A stretch of DNA of 11,344 nucleotides. Origin: Planctomycetaceae bacterium (GTDB taxonomy: Bacteria > Planctomycetota > Planctomycetia > Planctomycetales > Planctomycetaceae). A program made the position numbers and the translations under genes. The stretch spans positions 1 through 11,344 of the forward strand of contig JAGQQT010000081.1 in the NCBI GenBank assembly GCA_020426065.1, written 5' to 3'. The notes beneath the pieces were generated by a model, which worked only from the letters and a program-made list of their open reading frames with translations, searched no databases and had not been told where the DNA came from. Position 1 is the first letter of the stretch, and the number at the start of each line of letters is the position of its first letter. Of this stretch, positions 1 to 6,668 are shown piece by piece.

Positions 1-35
1 GGATTGGGAATGGGCAACTCTTCATCGTCTTGCAT
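1..35 (-). CDS. possible start of a gene running off the left end (partial)
   Basis: On the minus strand an ATG at 35-33 opens a frame that stays free of stops to the window edge. It gives only eleven residues, MQDDEELPIPN. There is no Shine-Dalgarno sequence, but a TATAAT box ends five bases before the ATG, which would suit a leaderless or nearly leaderless message. It lies 65 bases downstream of dnaB on the same strand. Eleven codons are too few to identify a product, and the reading frame could be chance. Confidence 0.3.
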   Translation of the reverse strand, partial: MQDDEELPIPN

Positions 36-40
36 AGCCG

Positions 41-46
41 ATTATA
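41..46 (-). promoter_or_regulatory. candidate -10 box (TATAAT) before the left-edge ORF
   Basis: The minus strand reads TATAAT, then CGGCT, then ATG. The hexamer matches the sigma-70 -10 consensus exactly. Transcription starting six bases after it would begin at the A of the ATG. The hexamer 17 bases further upstream is a poor -35 match, so the call rests on the -10 box and its position. Confidence 0.35.
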
Positions 47-100
47 GGCTGGCACTGCTGGCAAAAGAATGCTGTTTTCGGCCTTGGGAAAAGACGAGTT

Positions 101-1492
101 CTAAAAACCACTGTCGACCCAGCCACCTTCCGGCTCGCTGAGCGGGCTGTAATCGACAAACCGGAGTTGTTGCTTGATCCAGGTCAGATGGGCATCCCCG
201 ATGGGACCGCTTCGGTTTTTGGCGACGATGACAAAGGCTTCCCCCGGGCGGTCTTCCGGATCGTAGGCCTCAGGGCGGTGCAGGAACATGACCACGTCGG
301 CGTCCTGTTCAATTGCTCCCGATTCTCGCAGGTCGGCCAAGCGGGGCCGCTTGTCCTCCCGCTGCTCGACTCCCCGGTTCAGCTGGGCCAGGGCAATCAC
401 CGGAATGTCCAGGTCCTTTGCGAGAAACTTCAGGCGACGGGTGATCGAGGCAATCTGCTGTTCACGCGGCTGGTTCTTGTCTTCCGCTTCAATCAGCTGC
501 AGGTAGTCGATAATCACGATCCCGATATTGTATTGCCGCTTCATTCGCCGAGAGACAGCGGCAATCTGGGACATGGTTCGTCCTGGTTGATCATCTACAT
601 AAATCGGATACTGACTCAGTTCCGTCGAGGCTTCCAGGAGAGCATGATGATCGAGTTCGTCTAGATCTCCCTGACGCACCTTGTGGCCATCGACCTTGGC
701 ATGGATGCAGAGCAGACGTTCGGCCAGTTCTGCTTTGGACTGTTCGAGACTGAACAGCAGCACGCCGCTTTTGGCAATGCCGGCCACAGCCAGCGTGGAG
801 TTACAGACAAACGCCGTTTTTCCCATGGAAGGACGAGCGGCAAGGATAATCAGTTCTGATGCCTGATAACCGCTGGTCAGTTCATTCAGGCCAATAAAAC
901 CGGAATGCAGTCCGCTGACGGTGCCTTCCTGATCGCGACGGCTGTTAATCCGGTCCCAGGTTTCCATCAGGATCGACTTCATGTCGATTTTGGCCAGAGA
1001 TTCCTGCTGCTCTGCAATCTGAAAAACCTTCTGCTCCGCCCGCGCCAGAATATCATTGATGTCATCAGAGGAGTGATGAGCCTCTTTCAGAATCTCGTTG
1101 CAGGTATAAATCAGTTGCCGATGCAGCCATTTTTCGCGGACGATTTTGGCATAGTATTCCGCATGGGCGGCGTGCGGCACGGTTTCCATGATGTCCAGCA
1201 GCTTTGCCACACCACCGATGGTTTCCAGCATTCCGGCCCGTTCCAGCTCATTGGCCAGCGTGACCGCATCGATTCCGCGGTCACCCCGCTCGTACATGGC
1301 CGAAATCGTGCCGAAGATCCGGCGATTGGCATCATCATAGAATTGATCAGCCGTGATGACTCCCAGGACCTGGTCGATCGTATCGTTCACGAGCATGATG
1401 CAGCCCAGAACACTGTTCTCGGCATCCACATTCGTGGGAGGTTTGAGGCTGAGCAGGCTTTGTCCAGGGCCCGATTTTGTGTCGATCGGCAT
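101..1492 (-). CDS. dnaB: replicative DNA helicase DnaB
   Basis: This is the ring-shaped hexameric helicase that unwinds DNA at the replication fork and recruits primase; it acts in the cytoplasm on the chromosome. The 463 residues comprise the N-terminal DnaB domain (about 20-125), a linker and a RecA-like C-terminal ATPase (about 190-450). Visible motifs are Walker A ARPSMGKT at 219-226, Walker B ending IIDYLQL at 327-333, and the region around ALAQLNRGVE at 367-376 leading to DLRESGAIEQDAD at 387-399. No intein interrupts these motifs, although inteins are common in DnaB. The start at 1492 was chosen over an ATG at 1528 because AGGAGG (1501-1506) lies eight bases before it, and because the longer form would begin inside the terminator U-tract. 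It is the last gene of the rplY-to-dnaB cluster and is separated from rplI by that terminator. Confidence 0.97.
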   Translation of the reverse strand: MPIDTKSGPGQSLLSLKPPTNVDAENSVLGCIMLVNDTIDQVLGVITADQFYDDANRRIFGTISAMYERGDRGIDAVTLANELERAGMLETIGGVAKLLDIMETVPHAAHAEYYAKIVREKWLHRQLIYTCNEILKEAHHSSDDINDILARAEQKVFQIAEQQESLAKIDMKSILMETWDRINSRRDQEGTVSGLHSGFIGLNELTSGYQASELIILAARPSMGKTAFVCNSTLAVAGIAKSGVLLFSLEQSKAELAERLLCIHAKVDGHKVRQGDLDELDHHALLEASTELSQYPIYVDDQPGRTMSQIAAVSRRMKRQYNIGIVIIDYLQLIEAEDKNQPREQQIASITRRLKFLAKDLDIPVIALAQLNRGVEQREDKRPRLADLRESGAIEQDADVVMFLHRPEAYDPEDRPGEAFVIVAKNRSGPIGDAHLTWIKQQLRFVDYSPLSEPEGGWVDSGF

Positions 1493-1526
1493 GGCAACTC
1501 CCTCCTGCAGACGGGGACTGTCCCGC

Positions 1527-1568
1527 AAAAAAAAGATGTCGAGTTCCCAGCGGGGTTCGACATCTTTT
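1527..1568 (-). terminator. intrinsic terminator between rplI and dnaB
   Basis: A perfect 12-bp inverted repeat (arms 1531-1542 and 1557-1568, AAAAGATGTCGA against TCGACATCTTTT) encloses a 14-base loop. The loop can itself form a CCC-GCT-GGG mini-stem. Read on the minus strand, the stem runs into eight consecutive T (1534-1527). It starts 24 bases after the rplI stop codon and ends 34 bases before the dnaB ATG. It therefore fits termination of the ribosomal-protein transcript, or partial read-through into dnaB. The plus strand has only four T after the stem, so the signal is strongest for minus-strand transcription. Confidence 0.88.
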
Positions 1569-1592
1569 GGTCATGATCTCAGTTGGCTGTGA

Positions 1593-2102
1593 TTACTTCT
1601 TGGAAGAAATGGGCACAACCCAGACTTTCACGTCAGAATCCACTTCGCTGTGGAGTTGCAGTTTCACGGTGTACATACCCAGTTCTTTGAGTGGGCCTTC
1701 GAGAAAAATCTGTGTCGGTTGAACCTGAAATCCGGCTTTGATCAGGGACTTGCTGATATCGCCAGCCAGAATCGAACCGTACAGGTGTCCTTCTTCGTTG
1801 GCATTGGCTTCGATTGTCACCGAGTATTTCGAGACAGATTCTGCCAGCTTTTTGGCAGCGGAGACACGCTGCTTTTCGTGTTCTTCCAGGCGAACACGGT
1901 GCTGTTCCACAGCCTTTTTGTTTTCTTCAGTTGCAATGGTTGCCAGACCCTGAGGCAGGAGATAGTTCCGGGCATATCCGGGTTTCACCCGAACAATCTG
2001 CCCCTGCTTGCCCAGTCCGGGAACGTTTTCTGCGAGCAGCAGTTCCACTGCCCCCCGAACGCGAGGTGAATAAACCGGACGCTTTTTGACCTGACCAATC
2101 AT
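1593..2102 (-). CDS. rplI: 50S ribosomal protein bL9
   Basis: bL9 binds 23S rRNA near the base of the L1 stalk and helps maintain reading frame. The 169-residue product shows the family N-domain from about residue 19, with the signature VPGLGKQG at 27-34 and PGYARNYLLPQGLA at 41-54. A charged central helix follows (about 55-95), then the C-terminal rRNA-binding domain with GHLYGS at 105-110. Compared with E. coli L9, which starts directly at the beta strand, there are about 17 extra basic residues at the N terminus (MIGQVKKRPVYSPRVRG). An in-frame ATG with GAAGG seven bases upstream supports this start. It lies 126 bases downstream of ssb and is followed by a strong terminator. Confidence 0.95.
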   Translation of the reverse strand: MIGQVKKRPVYSPRVRGAVELLLAENVPGLGKQGQIVRVKPGYARNYLLPQGLATIATEENKKAVEQHRVRLEEHEKQRVSAAKKLAESVSKYSVTIEANANEEGHLYGSILAGDISKSLIKAGFQVQPTQIFLEGPLKELGMYTVKLQLHSEVDSDVKVWVVPISSKK

Positions 2103-2172
2103 TGTTCTGCCTTCAACCTAATAATCAAATTGTGTCGGCCGTCTCCCGCCTGCCGGCTTCCATGTCCCGGCC

Positions 2173-2188
2173 ACGTGACGACACGTCA
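2173..2188. repeat. overlapping short palindromes in the ssb-rplI spacer
   Basis: Two inverted repeats share bases: ACGTG-ACGA-CACGT (2173-2186) and TGACG-ACA-CGTCA (2176-2188). Only one can form as a hairpin at a time. They lie in the 126-base spacer between the ssb stop and the rplI start. The arms are only 5 bp, so they may be chance; a protein-binding site or small RNA structure is possible. Confidence 0.3.
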
Positions 2189-2228
2189 GTTATCTTTCAT
2201 GAATGGACTTCCAGAGATTCTGATCCCG

Positions 2229-2723
2229 TTAGAACGGGACATCGTCATCCGGGCCACTGTCGTAAAATGAATCCACAGGTGAAGGCGGCATGTCATCATC
2301 CCGTGAGGGCGAAGACTGGGGTTTTGATCCCCCCTTGTATCCGCCACCACCGTATCCGCCTCCGCTGTTTCCGCCACCACCTTCGCCTCGCCCACCCAGC
2401 AACTGCATGGTTTCGCCGACGACTCGAAGTTTGCTCCGTTTTTCTCCGGATTGCTTGTCTTCCCAGGTATCCAGTTGAAGACGACCTTCAATCATGACAG
2501 AGCGACCCTTGGCCAGATATTCTCCGGCAACTTCTGCCTGGCGTCCCCAGAGGGTGACATCGACAAAAGTGGTATCTTCTTTCTTCTGATTAGACTGTTT
2601 ATCGAACCATTGACGGTTCACCGCCAGTCCGACCTCACAAACCGCAGTTCCGCCAGATGTATAGCGGACCTGAGGATCCCGGGTGAGATTTCCAATCAAA
2701 ATGACGCGATTGTAACTGGCCAT
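2229..2723 (-). CDS. ssb: single-stranded DNA-binding protein SSB
   Basis: SSB coats single-stranded DNA during replication, repair and recombination and recruits partner enzymes. The 164 residues hold an OB-fold domain (about 1-108: MASYNRVILIGNLTRDP, then VNRQWF and VDVTLWGRQAE). A glycine-rich flexible linker follows (about 110-132, with GGG and GGY repeats), then an acidic tail ending DDDVPF, the classic partner-binding tip. The start is set at ATG 2723 because the family begins at this MASYN segment; an AGGA lies nine bases before it. The 16-residue upstream extension from 2771 does not resemble the family. The gene sits 67 bases after rpsF and before rplI, a placement often seen for ssb. 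Confidence 0.96.
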   Translation of the reverse strand: MASYNRVILIGNLTRDPQVRYTSGGTAVCEVGLAVNRQWFDKQSNQKKEDTTFVDVTLWGRQAEVAGEYLAKGRSVMIEGRLQLDTWEDKQSGEKRSKLRVVGETMQLLGGRGEGGGGNSGGGYGGGGYKGGSKPQSSPSRDDDMPPSPVDSFYDSGPDDDVPF

Positions 2724-2790
2724 GTCCAAACGTCCTGCTGTTACTGACTCCTGAATTCCTCGAAGCTGCAAACTTCAGGGAAGCCCTGGT

Positions 2791-3198
2791 TCAGTTCACA
2801 GATGCTTCTTCCTCTTCGATTTCTACGTCCTGAGCAGCTTCTGCTTCTTCGTGAGAGGCTTCGGCTGGACCATCCATCAGTGAAGAGGACATGATATCGA
2901 ACAGAGGTGCGGGAGGCACAAGGCACAGGTATCGCAGCACCACGCTGCTCAGCTTGCAGAGACGCTGCAGTTGCTGAACGTTGTTCGAGTCAGCTTTCAC
3001 GAAGGCCAGGTAATGCAACCCCTTGCGGTGTCCCTCGATCGGATAGGCCAGTTTTCCATCCATCCAGGGACGGGCGGAAATGACTTCAGCTCCAATTTTT
3101 TCCAGGATGGCATGAACTTCTTTGGTGACACCATCCGGATCAGTTGCGTATTTCCCGCTATCCAGAAGGAACATGATTTCATAACTGCGGACTGCCAA
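2791..3198 (-). CDS. rpsF: 30S ribosomal protein bS6
   Basis: bS6 sits on the 30S platform, where it normally pairs with bS18. The 135-residue product has the ferredoxin-like S6 fold: RSYEIMFLLD at 4-13, GKLAYPIEGHRKGLHYLAFV at 48-67 and VVLRYLCL at 86-93. A highly acidic tail (about 110-132, rich in Glu and Ala) follows, a variable feature of the family. The start codon is TTG, with AGGAGA six bases upstream; the only nearby ATG is followed at once by TGA. The gene is preceded by a 208-base gap containing three hairpins and followed by ssb after 67 bases. No rpsR lies in the window, so its partner must be encoded elsewhere. Confidence 0.95.
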   Translation of the reverse strand: MAVRSYEIMFLLDSGKYATDPDGVTKEVHAILEKIGAEVISARPWMDGKLAYPIEGHRKGLHYLAFVKADSNNVQQLQRLCKLSSVVLRYLCLVPPAPLFDIMSSSLMDGPAEASHEEAEAAQDVEIEEEEASVN

Positions 3199-3204
3199 TT
3201 CACA

Positions 3205-3210
3205 TCTCCT
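3205..3210 (-). promoter_or_regulatory. ribosome binding site deciding the TTG start of rpsF
   Basis: The minus strand reads AGGAGA, six bases, then TTG. An overlapping ATG inside this stretch is followed directly by TGA and cannot be the start. The strong site and the bS6 sequence beginning at AVRSYE make TTG at 3198 the initiation codon. Confidence 0.8.
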
Positions 3211-3222
3211 GAAAATGTTCGT

Positions 3223-3322
3223 ACTTCGTATCGACCACGAAGTTTACATTCTGGGTCCATTGATTTTATGGAGCCCAATATCTCTAAAAGAACTGAACGC
3301 CGACTGTGGTCACTCGTTCAGT
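3223..3322 (-). promoter_or_regulatory. structured 5' leader of rpsF: three consecutive inverted repeats
   Basis: The spacer before rpsF contains three inverted repeats in a row. Distal: ACTGAACG / CGTTCAGT (3292-3299 with 3315-3322), 8 bp with a 15-base loop. Middle: 8 bp with one bulged base (3253-3260 with 3268-3276) and a 7-base loop. Proximal: ACTTCGT / ACGAAGT (3223-3229 with 3237-3243), 7 bp with a 7-base loop, ending 12 bases from the AGGAGA. Ribosomal-protein operons are often controlled by protein binding to such leaders, and S6:S18 leaders are known, but I do not see a convincing match to that motif. The distal hairpin is followed by TCTTTT, so it could instead end pth transcription. 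Confidence 0.5.
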
Positions 3323-3406
3323 GGTTACTGTCGTAAGTTTTTGTAGCTTAACGAAATCCTGTACTGATTCAATCTTGCGCCTGGCAAATCCGTTCTATTT
3401 CCGGGC

Positions 3407-3970
3407 TTAATCCGAATTGACGCGGTTCATGGCCGCAACAATTCCCTCCTGACACCAGTTTTCGACTGCATCAGCTGCCCGCTGAATTGTCCGGTCGACC
3501 AGATCCTGCTCTGCGGGCAGAAAATTCTGGAGCACATAGGCAGCCGGGTCCATCCGTTCTGGAGGTCTGCCAATGCCGAACCGAAGACGCGGAACCGTTT
3601 CAGAGCCCAAACGTTGAAAAATGCTTTTCAGTCCGTTCTGGCCACCGCTGGATCCACTGGCTCGAAGTCTCAATTTTCCCAGAGGCAGATTCATGTCATC
3701 ACAGATAATCAGGATGTCTTCCAGTTCGATTTTGTAGAATCGAGCCAGAGGGGCAACTGACTGTCCCGACAGATTCATATAGGTTTGGGGGGCACATAAA
3801 ATCAGGCGCTCCCCCTGAAAACTGGCTTCACGGATTTCCGCATCAAACTTGAGCGACGATGGCGAACCGTTCCAGCGTCGGGAGAGTTCTGTCAGCACCA
3901 TGAAGCCGACGTTATGCCGGGTCTGCTGGTATTTTCGTCCCGGATTTCCCAGGCCAGTGACAAGTTTCAT
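3407..3970 (-). CDS. pth: peptidyl-tRNA hydrolase
   Basis: This enzyme cleaves the ester bond between nascent peptide and tRNA on prematurely released peptidyl-tRNAs, recycling the tRNA in the cytoplasm. The 187 residues match the normal bacterial Pth length. Visible family features are GLGNPG at 6-11 with Asn9, TRHNVGF at 17-23 with the catalytic His19, QTYMNLSG at 62-69 with Asn66, CDDMNLPLGKLRLR at 90-103 with the catalytic Asp pair, GSSGGQNGLKSI at 106-117 with Asn112, and RFGIGRP at 130-136. The gene follows rplY by 48 bases, a common pairing, and precedes rpsF. No good Shine-Dalgarno is visible before the ATG, which fits translational coupling or the weak signals of this lineage. Confidence 0.97.
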   Translation of the reverse strand: MKLVTGLGNPGRKYQQTRHNVGFMVLTELSRRWNGSPSSLKFDAEIREASFQGERLILCAPQTYMNLSGQSVAPLARFYKIELEDILIICDDMNLPLGKLRLRASGSSGGQNGLKSIFQRLGSETVPRLRFGIGRPPERMDPAAYVLQNFLPAEQDLVDRTIQRAADAVENWCQEGIVAAMNRVNSD

Positions 3971-4018
3971 GCTTGCTGACAGGCTTCAAGTGCTGCTGCG
4001 GAAAACGGATTCGACCGA

Positions 4019-4642
4019 TTACTCGGCATCTTCTTTCTTGCCGCCAACCAGTTCCGGTTCGCCTGGTTGAGCGGTTTCTTCTTCGGTCGACATGCCACGA
4101 GGAGTCACCACATGTACGATGATTTCTTCACCGGGCAGGGTAGAGACACAGTCTTTCGGCAGAACCAGGTCACGCACATGGATGGCACCACCCAGTGCCA
4201 GATCGCTGACGCGGACCACGATGTTTTCCGGCAGACGAATAACTGGACATTCAATTGGCAATGTGTGATGCGGCTGTTCCAGGATTCCTCCGAGCAGAAC
4301 ACCGGGAGCAACCCCGCGGACAATAATATCCACAGAAGTGCTGACACGCTCGTTCGGGTCGACGCGGAGCAGGTCAACGTGCAGGACGTTTTTGGAATAA
4401 GTGTCCCACTGAACGTCCTGAATCAGGACCTTTTCCTGATTTCCTTCCAGTTCCAGGTCGACCACACGGTGACCGGAATTGATGATTGGCATCAGTTGCT
4501 CGACAGGAGCGGCGAAAGAGACCGAATCCTGTTTGTGCCCATAAACGCTGCCCGGAACCTGACCGGCTGCTCGAAGTTTCTTGGTAGAAGTCGTGCCCAC
4601 CGAATCTCGGCGTTGGGCAACCAGTTTAGGATCGTCTGACAT
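4019..4642 (-). CDS. rplY: 50S ribosomal protein bL25, long CTC/TL5 form
   Basis: bL25 binds 5S rRNA in the large subunit. The 207-residue product is the long form, also called Ctc. The N-terminal 5S-rRNA-binding domain (about 1-88) contains KKLRAAGQVPGSVYGH at 21-36 and QDVQWD at 75-80. The beta-rich TL5 domain (about 95-180) contains VRGVAPGVLLGGILEQ at 108-123. A short acidic tail ends the protein. ATG 4642 was chosen because the sequence then begins as the family does. In-frame ATGs at 4657 and 4690 and a GTG at 4714 lengthen it with unfamiliar residues. None has a good Shine-Dalgarno, so the start is less certain than the identity. It appears to be the first gene of the minus-strand cluster, with pth 48 bases downstream. 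Confidence 0.93.
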   Translation of the reverse strand: MSDDPKLVAQRRDSVGTTSTKKLRAAGQVPGSVYGHKQDSVSFAAPVEQLMPIINSGHRVVDLELEGNQEKVLIQDVQWDTYSKNVLHVDLLRVDPNERVSTSVDIIVRGVAPGVLLGGILEQPHHTLPIECPVIRLPENIVVRVSDLALGGAIHVRDLVLPKDCVSTLPGEEIIVHVVTPRGMSTEEETAQPGEPELVGGKKEDAE

Positions 4643-4807
4643 TACAGGCTCAAACATTAACGGGTAAGATTGTGAATTCAGTCCCGCCATTGCTTCCGGG
4701 AGGAAGTCTGGCACATTTCAATTTTTCAAACCTGCTGCAGTCGAGGGACGAGGATTGGTCTCGACCTCACTGGCAGGAGAGTTAGACTACAGTCGGAAAA
4801 AGTACGG

Positions 4808-4836
4808 AGGATAAAGCTCTTCCAGATTTTCTACAA
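4808..4836 (-). promoter_or_regulatory. weak candidate promoter for the rplY cluster
   Basis: On the minus strand TTGTAG (4836-4831) and TATCCT (4813-4808) are separated by exactly 17 bases. The -10 matches four and the -35 three of six consensus positions. It would give a leader of roughly 160 bases to rplY, which includes a small CTTCC-TCCC-GGAAG hairpin at 4693-4706. The region between the divergent genes must hold promoters, but this specific call is tentative. Confidence 0.25.
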
Positions 4837-4897
4837 GTCCCAGCGAAGGGAATCCGCATCCTGGGATCGAGTCTGACCAAATTTTCAGGGAAGAATC

Positions 4898-6538
4898 ATG
4901 CGGCACGAGTCGATCTGGTCTAACTTTCAAGCAGACTCCTACAATGTTTACCGGTACGTAAAAACAGTGATGGCGATACTGGCCTGCCTCTTCCTGGCAG
5001 TTGGTTTGTCGCCGGATCAGTGGACGGTTGTTGCTCAGCCACCATTTGGTCCTCCTCCTGGCTTCCAGTCTCCGCCAGCGGGAGTCCTGAATCTCCCCAC
5101 TCCGTTTTTACCTCCTGCTGCAGAACCACAGGTGGATTATTCGGCACAATATCAGGGGGAACTCCATTTCGAATTGTCCGAGAGACTTCTCAGTGCGATC
5201 GTTTCCCGCACAGACAAGCAGACTGGACCAGTTCAGGATTTCATTGCCGGAGCCAACGTAAATGGACTGCAGACCACCGAAACCCGGGTGGATGTGGCGA
5301 TGCAGCCGAGCCTGGATGGCGCGCGGTTTGCTTTTCAGATGCAGGGGAATGTGGAATCCACCACCACAGCCCGCACGCCTCAGGCGGAGGTGATGCATCT
5401 GGGAAATTCTTACTTTCAGGCCAGCAAGGGAGTCATGTGGAACGGGAAATCGTTTCTGGCCCAGATGGCCATCATTCAGGTCATGCCGAATCAAAGGGTG
5501 ATGAGTGCCCGCACTCCCCAGGGGAGAATGCCTCTGTTTGGAAGAATGGCGGATCGGATCGCATACAATGTCGCTGTTTCCCGGACTGGTGAATCCAATC
5601 TGCATGCTGGGCAGAGACTCATTCAGCGCCTGCAGCCAGAACTGGATCGTTCACTCGACACTGAACTGGCCAAAGTCAACAAAACTCTGCAGGAAAAAGT
5701 CTGGACCCAGGCGACGCAGCAGGGGATTGAACCTGTTGCCAGTCGGAGTTTTTCTTCGGCGGATCGGATGTATTTCGATTACCGCTGGGGAGAAAGCCCG
5801 CTCAAGTTTACTCCTGAGGGACTGCTGACGTCAGTGGCCGATTCGATCGAGCCCAGAGTCACCAATCCATTGCCGGCTGATGTGGAATTTCATTTGCACG
5901 AACGGGTTGTGGAACTCGCGATTGGCCATTTTCAACTGGGGGGCCAGGTCGTTTCGGTCTCCCAGATGGAAGACCTGCTGATCCGAACCGCAGAAATGTT
6001 TTCCGACATGCCCGCTCCTGAGTCTACTCCTTTGCCTCTGGACATTGACTTTCGGTTTGCCCAGACGAATCCACTCCAACTGCAGTTTATAGATGGTTAT
6101 GTGCTGCTGACTCTGAGAGGGACTTTTCAGGCGGGGAATCTTCCAGAAACCACAACCCAGCAGATTCTGCTCAAAATCTCACTCGAACAGGACCAGACCC
6201 GGTTGCACATGAAGACAACGAGTGTGGAAGTTTACGAGGAGGGACCAGGCGGGGAGCGAAAAACTCCACCGGGAATCACGCAAACGGCGATCGCCACCCA
6301 GTTTCGCAGTCAGCTGGTGCCGCTCCAGTTTCCGCGAAAGTTTGTTCTGCCTGAGACAATGGCAGGGAAATCAATTCGACTCACGCAGATCGAAATCGGC
6401 AATGGCTGGCTGGTGTCCAGGATGGAGCTGGTCGATGCGACAGATGTGGTCCCCACTCTTCCGGATCTCTCTGCACCCACGCTCAATATGCAGCCAATCC
6501 TGCCCGCTCCTGCTCCAACCTTTCAGCCAGCCCCTTAA
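4898..6538 (+). CDS. exported protein of unknown function, 546 residues
   Basis: I do not recognise a family. Residues 24-37 are hydrophobic after a long N-region with Arg and Lys, and a signal-peptidase-like site VVA/Q follows at 46/47, so export is likely. Residues 47-76 are rich in Pro and Gly. Two halves share a pattern: LHFELSERLLSAIV (89-102) resembles VEFHLHERVVELAI (329-342). Each is followed 30-55 residues later by an amphipathic beta stretch (133-152 and 394-412) ending in a GN- or GTF-type turn. The C terminus is again Pro-rich. Alternating hydrophobic strands could fit a large beta-sheet or lipid-binding fold, but this is speculation. AGGGA lies eight bases before the ATG; an alternative ATG at 4970 would give a shorter signal peptide. 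It is divergent from rplY. Confidence 0.85.
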   Translation: MRHESIWSNFQADSYNVYRYVKTVMAILACLFLAVGLSPDQWTVVAQPPFGPPPGFQSPPAGVLNLPTPFLPPAAEPQVDYSAQYQGELHFELSERLLSAIVSRTDKQTGPVQDFIAGANVNGLQTTETRVDVAMQPSLDGARFAFQMQGNVESTTTARTPQAEVMHLGNSYFQASKGVMWNGKSFLAQMAIIQVMPNQRVMSARTPQGRMPLFGRMADRIAYNVAVSRTGESNLHAGQRLIQRLQPELDRSLDTELAKVNKTLQEKVWTQATQQGIEPVASRSFSSADRMYFDYRWGESPLKFTPEGLLTSVADSIEPRVTNPLPADVEFHLHERVVELAIGHFQLGGQVVSVSQMEDLLIRTAEMFSDMPAPESTPLPLDIDFRFAQTNPLQLQFIDGYVLLTLRGTFQAGNLPETTTQQILLKISLEQDQTRLHMKTTSVEVYEEGPGGERKTPPGITQTAIATQFRSQLVPLQFPRKFVLPETMAGKSIRLTQIEIGNGWLVSRMELVDATDVVPTLPDLSAPTLNMQPILPAPAPTFQPAP

Positions 6539-6668
6539 GGACTGGCCGCAATGAATGCGTGAGTCTGTTATCCTGAATCCGAATTCAATTCTCGGGTCAG
6601 ATTGGATGCAGAGAACTGCTTTGCCGATGTTTTACTTTCCTCGCCCCATTCAGGAGAGGCTGCTCAAG
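6539..6668. other. 130-base spacer between two plus-strand genes
   Basis: The reading frame of the next gene is open from ATG 6555, but the upstream 38 codons look non-coding and precede the signal peptide. I see no clear terminator or promoter here. An AGGAGAGG at 6652-6659 supplies the ribosome binding site for the start at 6669. Confidence 0.6.

Noticed and set aside
905..1576. Plus-strand 223-residue open frame across dnaB
   Set aside because: It lies entirely opposite dnaB, the terminator and the spacer; dnaB has clear motifs and a strong ribosome site, and this frame shows no recognisable domain.
2290..2478. Proline-rich plus-strand frame
   Set aside because: It is the complement of the glycine-rich linker of SSB (GGG codons read as CCC-type codons).
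4067..4639. Plus-strand 190-residue open frame opposite rplY
   Set aside because: It is antisense to a clear bL25 gene and its composition looks like a reverse-frame shadow.
4740..4765. GTCGAG-N14-CTCGAC inverted repeat in the rplY divergent region
   Set aside because: Arms are only 6 bp with no further symmetry or clear position relative to a promoter; noted but not called as a site.
6555..6668. 38-codon N-terminal extension of the nucleoside-hydrolase-like protein
   Set aside because: It would place a non-hydrophobic segment before a good signal peptide, while ATG 6669 has AGGAGAGG just upstream.
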